64,000 bases of DNA from Halobellus salinus (lineage in GTDB: Archaea; Halobacteriota; Halobacteria; Halobacteriales; Haloferacaceae), in NCBI RefSeq assembly GCF_014646875.1, contig NZ_BMOC01000006.1, forward strand, positions 62,001 to 126,000. The letters are read 5' to 3'. The translations under genes and the position numbers were made by a program. The notes beneath the pieces are model-generated. The model was not told where the DNA came from, ran no database searches, and saw only the letters and a program-made list of their open reading frames with translations. Below, piece after piece: positions 8,888-16,773 of the stretch (positions are counted from its first letter, which is position 1; each line of letters begins with the position of its first letter).

Positions 8888-10849
8888 ATGACACCCGACA
8901 TCGAGACGATCACCGTATTACACGTTGACGACGAGCCGGGGTTCCCGGAGATGGTCGCGTCGTTTCTCGCTCGCGAGGACGACCGGTTCGAGGTGAAGAC
9001 CGCGAACAGTCCACGCCGCGGTGCGGAGCTGCTGCGTCGGGACGCGATTGACTGTATCGTCAGCGACTACGATATGCCCGACCAGGACGGGATCGAGTTC
9101 CTCGAATCGGTCCGCGAAACCCGCCCGGACCTCCCGTTCATCCTGTACACCGGCAAGGGGTCGGAGGCGGTCGCCAGCGACGCCATCTCCGCCGGCGCGA
9201 CCGACTACCTCCAGAAGCAGTCGGGTAACGAGCAGTACGAACTCCTCGCAAACCGGATCCGGAACGCGGTCGAGCGGTACAACACGGAGCGGGAGTTCCA
9301 CCAGCGGTCGAGTGCGATCGAAGCCTCGATCGACGGGATCGCGATCCTGAATCGGAACGACGAGTACACCTTCGTGAACCAGGCACACGCCGACGCCTAC
9401 GGGTATGGCGACCCGGCTGCCCTGCGCGGGAGCACGTGGCGGATGTGCTACGGCGAAGCGGAGATCGAGTGGTTCGAGTCCGAGGTGTTCCCGACGCTGG
9501 CCGAAACCGGCGAGTGGCGCGGCGAAGCCGTGGGTACCCGGCGTGACGGGACCACGTTCCCGCAGGAGTTGTCGCTCACGCGTCTCGACGACGGCGGGTT
9601 GATCTGCATCGTCCGCGACATCTCCGAGCAGAAGCGGCAGGAACGCGCGCTCACCACGCTCCACGACGCGACACAGGAACTCATCACACTCCGAGACGAG
9701 CAGGCCGCCGCGGAGGTGGCGGTCGAAGCCGCACGGGCCGCACTCGACCGACCGCTCGCCGCGCTGTGGCTCGCCGATGCCGACGCGGATCGGCTCGAAC
9801 CGGTCGCCGTCAGCGAGGCAGGCCAGGACCTCATCGACGACCCGCCGACGTATACCGGCGACGACAGTCTGTCGTGGCGGGCGTTCCAGGACGACGAACT
9901 CCGGGTCTACGACGACTTGGAGGCGGCGGGGGAACCGCTGAACGCCGACACCCCGATCCGGAGCGAGATCGTCGTCCCGCTCGGGGAGCACGGGGTGATG
10001 AACCTCGGGTCGACGGAGACGGAGGATTTCACGCCGGTCGACGTCTCCCTGGCCCGCACTCTCGGGAAGACGGTCGAAGCCGCGCTGTCGCGCGCGAACC
10101 GGGAACGACAGCTCCGGGAACACCGCGACGAACTCGGGCGGCAGAACCAGCGGCTCGAACGGATAATCAACGCCATCTCACACGACCTTCGGAGCCCACT
10201 GAGCGTGGCGAAGGGGCGGCTCGAACTCGCACAGTCCGAGCCCGACGGCGACCACCTCGACGACACTGCGGCCGCACTCGAGCGGATCGAAACGCTGATA
10301 CAGGATCTGGTGACACTCGCCAGGGAGGGAGAGCGTGCGAGCGAGACCGAACCGGTCGACATCGCGGAGATCGCCCGCGCGAGCTGGCGAAACACCGTGA
10401 CCGACGGGGCGACGCTGCGGGTGGAGACGGACCTGACGGTACGGGCCGACCCGGGTCGGGTGCAGCAACTGCTGGAGAACCTGGTTCGGAACTCTGTCGA
10501 GCACGGTTCGACGGACACCCGGACGGAGTCCGGTGACAGTGTGGAACACGGCGGCGGAGCCAGTCAGGCTTCGGGCGACGACAGCGTCGAGCACGGCGGT
10601 GTGACCGTCACGATCGGGGCGTGCGATGGTGGGTTCTCCGTTGCCGACGACGGGGTCGGCATTCCGGACGACGACCGAGATCACGTGTTTGAGACGGGGT
10701 ACACCACCTCGAACGAGGGGACTGGGTTCGGGCTGAGCATCGTTCAGGAGATCGCGAACGCACACGGGTGGGACGTCGGCGTGGCCGGGAGTGCGGACGG
10801 CGGGGCACGGTTCGAGATCACCGGCGTCGACGTAGTGTCGGGGTCGTGA
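8888..10849 (+). CDS. Hybrid receiver-PAS-GAF histidine kinase
   Basis: This 653-residue cytoplasmic kinase has no membrane segments. Domains in order: receiver (about 8-125; acceptor Asp60 in IVSDYDMPD, Lys in YLQK), PAS (about 135-260), GAF (about 265-405), HisKA with phospho-acceptor His432 in ISHDLRSP, and HATPase_c (about 500-645; N-box ENLVRNSVEHG, G1 DDGVGIPDDD, G2 GTGFGLSIV). An insertion after the N-box repeats SVEHG three times. An N-terminal receiver feeding a kinase is a common haloarchaeal layout. No partner regulator is adjacent, so the pathway cannot be named. Confidence 0.95.
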   Translation: MTPDIETITVLHVDDEPGFPEMVASFLAREDDRFEVKTANSPRRGAELLRRDAIDCIVSDYDMPDQDGIEFLESVRETRPDLPFILYTGKGSEAVASDAISAGATDYLQKQSGNEQYELLANRIRNAVERYNTEREFHQRSSAIEASIDGIAILNRNDEYTFVNQAHADAYGYGDPAALRGSTWRMCYGEAEIEWFESEVFPTLAETGEWRGEAVGTRRDGTTFPQELSLTRLDDGGLICIVRDISEQKRQERALTTLHDATQELITLRDEQAAAEVAVEAARAALDRPLAALWLADADADRLEPVAVSEAGQDLIDDPPTYTGDDSLSWRAFQDDELRVYDDLEAAGEPLNADTPIRSEIVVPLGEHGVMNLGSTETEDFTPVDVSLARTLGKTVEAALSRANRERQLREHRDELGRQNQRLERIINAISHDLRSPLSVAKGRLELAQSEPDGDHLDDTAAALERIETLIQDLVTLAREGERASETEPVDIAEIARASWRNTVTDGATLRVETDLTVRADPGRVQQLLENLVRNSVEHGSTDTRTESGDSVEHGGGASQASGDDSVEHGGVTVTIGACDGGFSVADDGVGIPDDDRDHVFETGYTTSNEGTGFGLSIVQEIANAHGWDVGVAGSADGGARFEITGVDVVSGS

Positions 10850-10931
10850 GGGGCTCGGCCCGCGCCCGCCAGCGTGGTACCGGCCCAGCAGAAGTTGAAA
10901 CGTCTTTGTACCTCGGTACGAAGAAGCGGGT

Positions 10932-11453
10932 GTGACAGACGACGGAACCCTCTCCGAGGAGGCGGTCGGCCGCCTCGCCGACGTGGTGCGGCTGCAGCCG
11001 ACAAAGAACAAGGAACTGCAGGACCAGTGGGGGTTAGAGTCGGGCAGCGAGGTCCACCAATACCTCGAATCGGCGCTCGGCGACTACTACTACCGCGACG
11101 ACAACAGCCTGATCCGCGCGACGCCCGAGGCCGCCGACCTCGTTGACGTCAACCCCGGAATCGAGGGCGGCGGGGCCGACGGCGACGGCGTGCCGACCGT
11201 GATCCGGGTGCCGGAGTTGGAGGCGCGGGTGTTCGAGGTCGTCGCGGATCACGACGAACGCTCCGAGAGCGTCGTGAGCGTGCTGCACAAGATCAGAGCC
11301 AAGTTCGACGTCGACCCGCCGGTCAACGACGTTCGCGAGGCGCTCCAGAGCCTCCGGCGAAAGGGTGTGGTCAAGGTCGTCTACCGCACGGTTCCGACCT
11401 TCGGGTTGGCCGCCGCCCGCGACGATATCGACGTCGAGGTGACCGACTTCTGA
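10932..11453 (+). CDS. DUF5797 family protein (winged-helix-like)
   Basis: This 173-residue protein starts at a GTG. It begins with a helical segment ELQDQWGLESGSEVHQYLES, followed by a short acid/Gly linker and a second alpha/beta segment ending with a probable winged helix (VREALQSLRRKGVVKVVYRT). I identify it as the haloarchaeal DUF5797 family. The arrangement suggests two wHTH-like modules and so a possible DNA-binding role, but that is inference. Confidence 0.85.
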   Translation: MTDDGTLSEEAVGRLADVVRLQPTKNKELQDQWGLESGSEVHQYLESALGDYYYRDDNSLIRATPEAADLVDVNPGIEGGGADGDGVPTVIRVPELEARVFEVVADHDERSESVVSVLHKIRAKFDVDPPVNDVREALQSLRRKGVVKVVYRTVPTFGLAAARDDIDVEVTDF

Positions 11454-11659
11454 GTTCACTCGCGAGTTCAGTCGTGGGGTTCGCCCGGTCACAGACCGCG
11501 TGTTACCACGACGTCTCGGGAGCTCCGAACTCGTGGCGGGTCGGTTCAGAGCCGACCCAGTACGGCTCCCGACGAAGACAGCGGGTTCGGGAACCGCTCC
11601 CTCGTCTCGACGCGCGAGGTGAGACAAATTTAATCTAATCCAAGACAAACGGACATTCG
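11454..11659. promoter_or_regulatory. Intergenic region with promoter of the orphan membrane protein
   Basis: No coding signal was seen in these 206 bases. The 3' end holds an A/T-rich stretch (AATTTAATC, about 11628-11636) about 28 nt upstream of the ATG at 11660, a good leaderless promoter. Confidence 0.55.
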
Positions 11660-13255
11660 ATGCTCGGAAGCTGGACGAAGGGCCAGCTCACGCCCGTTTT
11701 TTCGCTTGCGTGTTTCGAGGTCGTGTGGCGTGCAGTGATCGAACTCGCCGGGGCCGCTGACGTCGTCCTCCTGCCGATCGGCGGGGTGCTCTTTTTCAAC
11801 GAAGTCCTCAACGCGGGCGCGTTTGGTCGGCTTCTCGGCCTCGTCCTGCTCGGGATCGCGACGTTTCAGACGTTGCCCGAGGTGTTTCCGGAGCGCTACA
11901 TCGACTGGGGGAACGACGTCGTCGTCCGCGTCGTCGTCGCTGGCGGGGTCGTCGCGGTTGCGTCGCTGTTCAACGGCTTGGTGGGTCAGCTTCCCTTTCT
12001 CGATGGCGGACCGTTCAGGCCTGGAACGACCGTTCTCACCCTGATCGGTGTCAGTGCGGTCGCCGGGCTTCTGACGACGGACCTCCGAACCCGGTTCGTG
12101 CCACAGATCCAGCTGTTTCCGACGTACATTCGATACCGCCCGCTCCCCGGCATCGACACGGTAGAGCGGCCAACGGTCGGTATCATCGTCTCCAGGGTCC
12201 TCCTGATCTTGGCCTTCGGCGGCTTGGCGCTCGCTGTCGTGGTTCGGCTGTACCCGCTACCGGAACTGTTTATCATCGCAGTGACGGTGTACGAGGGGCT
12301 GTCGGGGCCAGCGACGGTTCGGACCGACATCGCCGAGGGGTTTCTCGCCGGACTGCGCGCCGTCTGGGCCGGCCCGCGGGGCGTATTGGGCGTCAGCTAC
12401 GGGATCGGCAGCCTTCTGGTCGTCGTCTGGATTGACGTCGCGTACCTCGCCGGCCTCGCGAACCGCGCGGCGGTCGTCGCCGATCCGGTGACGCTACTGG
12501 TTTTCGCCGCGACGCTCGGCGTCGGGACGGTTCACGCGGCGACGGGTATCGTCCGGTTGCTCGAACTGTTGCCCGCCGCAGTCGGTGACGACTCTGCACC
12601 GACAGTCGACAAGCCAGTGATCCCCGGGTTGCTGTTGCCGGCGGCGGCGCTGTTTGCGTGGTTCGAGTACGTCCGGGGTGGCTCCGATGCGACCTCGTAT
12701 TCGCTGATGGCGACGGGCCCGGAACTCGGGGTCGCAGTAGTGCTGGCGGCGGTCGCGACCGTGCCGCTTGTCTTCCCGCCGAAGGGGCCGCACCTACCGA
12801 TGTCGGGGTACCCGCGGATCGCACTGGCGCCGTCGCTGAGTGTCGGGCTCTGGGGAGCAGCACTCCCGGGCAACAACCAGATAGCAGGCCTCGTCACCGG
12901 ACTGTACGCGCTCGTTATGCTGTCGCTCTCGCCGTTCCTCGGACTGGAAGCGTTTCGACTCGACCGGTACGGGGCGTTCGGAGACTGGTTCGCCGGGGTC
13001 CTGTCCGGAACCGCGTTGAGCCGGGTTGGAGCCCCCGGCGAACGCGTGTTCGACCTGCTGGCCGAGGTGTGTCTGGCAGTGGTTGTCTTCGTCGTCGCCG
13101 GGGTCCTCTCGCTCGTGTTCCGCGACGCTCCCAACGTGGGTTCGGTCGCGATAGCGACGGTTATGATCCCTGCCGCCGCGGCTGCCGTCTTCCGGGCGAT
13201 GTTGCTCCCGTTCTACACCCCGGAAGTGATCGTCGACCGACTCGGTTCGTGGTGA
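11660..13255 (+). CDS. Polytopic membrane protein of unknown function, 531 aa
   Basis: I do not recognise a named family. The 531-residue chain has about 13-14 hydrophobic segments of 18-23 residues separated by short loops, including PIGGVLFFNEVLNAGAFG, near 35-55, and VVVWIDVAYLAGLANRAAV, near 250-270. It has no signal peptide, no nucleotide-binding motif and no large soluble domain. Composition is unusually non-acidic for this genome, as expected for a membrane protein. The gene stands alone: upstream is its own promoter, and the downstream gene is convergent. A transporter or lipid-modifying enzyme are both possible. Confidence 0.8.
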   Translation: MLGSWTKGQLTPVFSLACFEVVWRAVIELAGAADVVLLPIGGVLFFNEVLNAGAFGRLLGLVLLGIATFQTLPEVFPERYIDWGNDVVVRVVVAGGVVAVASLFNGLVGQLPFLDGGPFRPGTTVLTLIGVSAVAGLLTTDLRTRFVPQIQLFPTYIRYRPLPGIDTVERPTVGIIVSRVLLILAFGGLALAVVVRLYPLPELFIIAVTVYEGLSGPATVRTDIAEGFLAGLRAVWAGPRGVLGVSYGIGSLLVVVWIDVAYLAGLANRAAVVADPVTLLVFAATLGVGTVHAATGIVRLLELLPAAVGDDSAPTVDKPVIPGLLLPAAALFAWFEYVRGGSDATSYSLMATGPELGVAVVLAAVATVPLVFPPKGPHLPMSGYPRIALAPSLSVGLWGAALPGNNQIAGLVTGLYALVMLSLSPFLGLEAFRLDRYGAFGDWFAGVLSGTALSRVGAPGERVFDLLAEVCLAVVVFVVAGVLSLVFRDAPNVGSVAIATVMIPAAAAAVFRAMLLPFYTPEVIVDRLGSW

Positions 13256-13319
13256 GGGGCGACTACGATCGGACGGGACGCGCCCGGTGGGTTCCAGATT
13301 GGCCGCTACGGGTGTGGCG

Positions 13320-14360
13320 TCACGAGTCCGTACCGGGCTCCCGAACCGACCGCTTGCGAACCCACTCCCGACGGCGGCGCAGAAGCGCTCGGATCCCCGT
13401 TCCAGGCCCGCCCTCGACCGGCCACCCGCGGGTCCGCCACGCCGGGGGTTCGGGCTCGAACTTCGGGCAGGAGCCCGAACACTCCGCGGCGGTCTGCGAG
13501 CGACCCTTCGCGGCGCAGTACGGCACCAGTGCGCGTCCGAACCGTCGGAGCTCGAAGTGGCGGCAGTCCGGCCGCATCGTGTCGTGGTACGACCGCCATC
13601 CCCGGCCGTACGCCCGTTCGGCGAGTTCGAGCCGGCGGCCGCGCCGGTCGTCGTCCCGCTCGCCCGGCACCGGGGTCACGCTGCTGGGGTACCACTCGAT
13701 TGACGCGTCGACGCCGCCGGGTGCGGCGGGCCACCCGTCGGGGCCGTCGCCGGCCGTGCCGGTGTCGAACGCAAGGATTCCGACGTCCACCGGGAGATCC
13801 TCAAGCAACGCGGGTTCAACGCGCTCGCCGGTGGTTTCGGTCGCCACCCACACCTCGTCGGCGAGGCCGGTGTCGACGTCGTAGCGGAGTTGCGCAGAGA
13901 GCGCCCGCGCCGCGGTGGCGTTGAGATCGGGTTTGTTCTCGATTACGACGATCCGGCGGAGCCAATCGGGGTAGGCGGCGGTTCGGCGGAGTTGGATCCG
14001 GTTGCCGTCACGTCTGGTCTCGACGGCGCCGCGGTCCGCCGCGCGGTGGACTGCCGCGCGGACGTACCGCCAGGGGTAGCCCGGATGGGGAAGCGCGTCG
14101 CGGTACCACGCCCACTCGGCGGGCGCGTTGCGGACGACGTGGAGCAGATCCGAGTCGAGTTCGTTCGGGCCGAACTCGCCGCGAGCCGCGAGGCCGGCCG
14201 GGTCGCACTCCAGGACGACCGTATCCCACCGCCGCTCGGCGGTTCCGAGCTGCCGGGCGACCACGACCGAATCGCCGCTCCGGCCGGTCGGCGGCCACGA
14301 GGTTTCGGCCCACCGGCAGACGAGCAACTCGAAGCCGAACTCGGCGTCGGCGGGGTACAC
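13320..14360 (-). CDS. DUF5787 family protein, possible PD-(D/E)xK nuclease fold
   Basis: This 346-residue protein begins EFGFELLVCRWAE, which I recognise as DUF5787. The middle holds a predicted winged helix (WRYVRAAVHRAADRGAVETR), then AAYPDW, then a strand VVIENKPDL, then a helix AARALSAQLRYD and a strand EVWVAT. That order (acidic residue, E-x-K strand, helix with Gln) resembles the PD-(D/E)xK nuclease core of MmcB-type repair proteins. Four cysteines near residues 270-300 (CRHF, YCAAKG, ECSGSCPKF) could hold zinc or Fe-S. The nuclease idea is my inference. The NUDIX gene is 5 bp upstream on the same strand, so they are co-transcribed. Confidence 0.85.
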   Translation of the reverse strand: MYPADAEFGFELLVCRWAETSWPPTGRSGDSVVVARQLGTAERRWDTVVLECDPAGLAARGEFGPNELDSDLLHVVRNAPAEWAWYRDALPHPGYPWRYVRAAVHRAADRGAVETRRDGNRIQLRRTAAYPDWLRRIVVIENKPDLNATAARALSAQLRYDVDTGLADEVWVATETTGERVEPALLEDLPVDVGILAFDTGTAGDGPDGWPAAPGGVDASIEWYPSSVTPVPGERDDDRRGRRLELAERAYGRGWRSYHDTMRPDCRHFELRRFGRALVPYCAAKGRSQTAAECSGSCPKFEPEPPAWRTRGWPVEGGPGTGIRALLRRRREWVRKRSVREPGTDS

Positions 14361-14365
14361 GGCGG

Positions 14366-14824
14366 CTACGCCAGGTATTTGCCGTCAGGACCCTCGCTTT
14401 CGGCGGCGAGTTGGTCGAGGTACTCGTGGGCGTTCTCGAAGATCTCCCGCGGGCCGTCTTGGGTGATCGTGTTGAGCGCCTGGTCGTAGTCGCGCCACTG
14501 GAGATCCCGATGCTCCGTTGAGAGCTCCGCGCTGGCCTCGAACGAGCGCGCGATAAACAGGTGGACCGTTTTGTGGATGGTCTCGCCGCCGGCCTCGAAG
14601 ACGTAGTCGTACTCCTCGCGGAACCCGTCGATGAGCCTGAAGTCCTCGATGCCCGCCTCCTCTTTCACTTCTCGGATCGCCGTCTGCTGGAGCTCCTCTT
14701 CGCCCTCGACACCGCCTTTGGGGAACTCCCAGTCCCCCGGCCGGCTCTTCAGGAGCAGATACTCCCGTTCGCCGCGGGTGTCGCGGAAGAGGATGGCTCC
14801 AGCACTGACCGCTTCGACTGCCAT
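14366..14824 (-). CDS. NUDIX hydrolase, Ap4A-hydrolase type
   Basis: This 152-residue protein carries an intact Nudix box (GGVEGEEELQQTAIREVKEE, about residues 37-58) with the REVKEE metal-binding glutamates. The preceding WEFPKGG is typical of diadenosine tetraphosphatases. It would cleave a nucleoside diphosphate linked to another moiety; Ap4A is the likely family substrate. I start it at MAVEAV; an in-frame ATG three codons upstream is possible. It is the first gene of a two-gene unit with the DUF5787 gene. Confidence 0.92.
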   Translation of the reverse strand: MAVEAVSAGAILFRDTRGEREYLLLKSRPGDWEFPKGGVEGEEELQQTAIREVKEEAGIEDFRLIDGFREEYDYVFEAGGETIHKTVHLFIARSFEASAELSTEHRDLQWRDYDQALNTITQDGPREIFENAHEYLDQLAAESEGPDGKYLA

Positions 14825-15033
14825 TAGATGCACAAACCGGACAAGGCGTTAAGAGACTATCGGACGGGCAACAGGAGCGAGACCCACGACTCAGGGCGGG
14901 ACGAACGGGGCCTGACGGCGCGAGTGACCTCCCGAGACGGGACTGCGGGCCGCGCGTCCGCGCGCCCGCCGACGGGCAAACGGCCGCCTATGGGTGTGCT
15001 TTTACCCCTCCCGCCCGACGTATCGCGTATCCA

Positions 15034-15366
15034 ATGACTTTCGTCACGAAGCTCCGGTTCCAATCGGGGAACCGGTACGAACTGGAATCGGCTGTGTCGG
15101 ACCTCAAGTCGATGATCGAGCGCAAGGGCGCCGAGTGTAAAGGTCCACACACTACCCCCCCAGAGGAGGAGTCGGTGCCGCAGTCCCGGACGCTCGGGCC
15201 GGGAGCGAAGTTCGCGCCGTGGGAGTACACCGTCTACTCCCGCCAACTCGAGATCCACGGGAACGACCACATCGCCCGCGAGGTCGGCCACCGGAAGTTC
15301 CCCGAGAGCGTCCACGTCGAGATCGAGGTCGAACATCGAAAGCCCGCGGGCCACCTCGACCGGTAG
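15034..15366 (+). CDS. uS10/mL48-family ribosomal protein paralogue
   Basis: This 110-residue protein has an S10-like fold: strand TFVTKLRFQSGNR, helix YELESAVSDLKSMIERKGAE, then GPHTTPP (the uS10 hook GPxPLPT), a long acidic loop, and the strands EYTVYSRQLEIHG and VHVEIEV. It is divergent from canonical archaeal uS10 (rps10), which is normally about 102 residues and next to the EF-1 alpha gene. I read it as the haloarchaeal paralogue. It could be an accessory ribosomal or RNA-binding protein. Confidence 0.8.
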   Translation: MTFVTKLRFQSGNRYELESAVSDLKSMIERKGAECKGPHTTPPEEESVPQSRTLGPGAKFAPWEYTVYSRQLEIHGNDHIAREVGHRKFPESVHVEIEVEHRKPAGHLDR

Positions 15367-15435
15367 CCGGCCCCCGCTCCGGAGCCACCACCGCGTCGCC
15401 GACGCGTCTTTACCCTTCGGTTGTGCAGACGGAGT

Positions 15436-16704
15436 ATGACCGCCACCGACCTTCTCGATCTCAGACGCGACCTGCACCGACACCCCGAACCCGCCTGGCG
15501 GGAGTTCTACACCACCGCACGCATCGTTGAGGAACTGAAGCGCCGCGACCTCGACGCGCTCTACGTCGGCCCGGACGTCCTCGCCGACGACCGCGTGGGC
15601 GTGCCCGACGACGACGACCTCGAGACGTGGCGCGAGCGGGCTCGGAGTGCGGGCGCGCGGGCCGACATCCTGGACCGTCTCGACGGCGGTCGCACGGGCG
15701 CACTCGCAGTGGTCGAACGGGGGGAGGGGCCAACGGTCGGACTCCGCGTCGACATCGACGCGCTCCCGATCCGGGAGGCCGACACCGCCGACCACCACCC
15801 CGCGGCGGCGGGGTTCCGCTCGGAGCACGAGGGGTATATGCACGCCTGCGGCCACGACGCCCACACCACGATGGGGATCGGCGTCCTCGACGCCGTCCTC
15901 GACAGCGAGTTCGCGGGGACGCTGAAGGTATTCTTCCAACCCGGCGAGGAGCGGATCGTGGGCGGCGAGCCGATGGCGGACTCCGGGCACCTCGACGACG
16001 TCGACTACCTGTACGCGGTCCACATCGGGCTGGATCATCCCTCCGGCGAGGTCGTGGCCGGGATCGACGGGTTTCTCGCGGTCGCACAGTTCGGTGCCGA
16101 ATTTCGGGGAGCGTCGTCGCACGCGGGAGCGCGACCCGAGGCGGGCGACAACGCCATGCAGGCGGCCGCGACTGCGATCGGGAACCTCTACGGCATCCCC
16201 AGACACTCCGAGGGCGCGACCCGCGTCAACGTCGGCGTGATCGAGGGCGGAACCGCGACAAACATCGTCCCCGGGCGGGTCGCGATCGAAGGCGAGGTCC
16301 GCGGTGACACCACCGACCTGATGGAGTATATGGACGACAGCGCCCGCCGGGTGATTGAGTCGGCCGCGGAGACGCACGGCTGCGAGGTCGCAGTCGACAA
16401 CCTGGGTCGCGCACCCTCCGCCCGGAGCGATGCCGAACTCCGCGAGGTCGTCGCCGGCGTCGCGCGTACCACCGACGGCGTCACGTCGCTTTTGGGGTCG
16501 GACCACCTCGGCGGGAGCGAGGACGCCACCTACCTGATGCGGCGGGTCCAACAGCGTGGCGGGAAAGCGTCGTACGTCGGGATCGGCACCGACCACCCCG
16601 GCGGCCACCACACCCCGACGTTCGACGTTGACGAAGACACGGTCGGACTGGGGATCGAGGTACTCGCGGGTGCGATCGTCGAGACCGCGTCGCGGCGGCC
16701 GTAG
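15436..16704 (+). CDS. M20-family amidohydrolase (AbgA/aminoacylase-like)
   Basis: This 422-residue protein is an M20 zinc peptidase/amidohydrolase. Signature stretches are RRDLHRHPEPAWREF (residues 10-25), LRVDIDALPI, MHACGHDAHTTMGIGV (zinc ligands) and FFQPGEERIVGGEPM, with a C-terminal catalytic-domain segment HHTPTFDVDE. The length and HACGHD motif match aminobenzoyl-glutamate utilization proteins and indole-3-acetyl-amino acid hydrolases. The dimerisation (lid) domain lies at about 205-315 (SSHAGARPEAGDNAMQAA). Substrate is unknown. A TTTAC box lies about 25 nt upstream of this start. Confidence 0.9.
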   Translation: MTATDLLDLRRDLHRHPEPAWREFYTTARIVEELKRRDLDALYVGPDVLADDRVGVPDDDDLETWRERARSAGARADILDRLDGGRTGALAVVERGEGPTVGLRVDIDALPIREADTADHHPAAAGFRSEHEGYMHACGHDAHTTMGIGVLDAVLDSEFAGTLKVFFQPGEERIVGGEPMADSGHLDDVDYLYAVHIGLDHPSGEVVAGIDGFLAVAQFGAEFRGASSHAGARPEAGDNAMQAAATAIGNLYGIPRHSEGATRVNVGVIEGGTATNIVPGRVAIEGEVRGDTTDLMEYMDDSARRVIESAAETHGCEVAVDNLGRAPSARSDAELREVVAGVARTTDGVTSLLGSDHLGGSEDATYLMRRVQQRGGKASYVGIGTDHPGGHHTPTFDVDEDTVGLGIEVLAGAIVETASRRP

Positions 16705-16773
16705 TAGCAATCGCGGCGATCGACGGGTCGTCTGACGCTCCGGAAAGTATTTGATCCGGATTCGGTCATACGT

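Noticed and set aside
8918-10123. 401-codon open frame on the minus strand
   Set aside because: It is antisense to the histidine kinase; composition is Arg/Val/Leu-rich with no domain.
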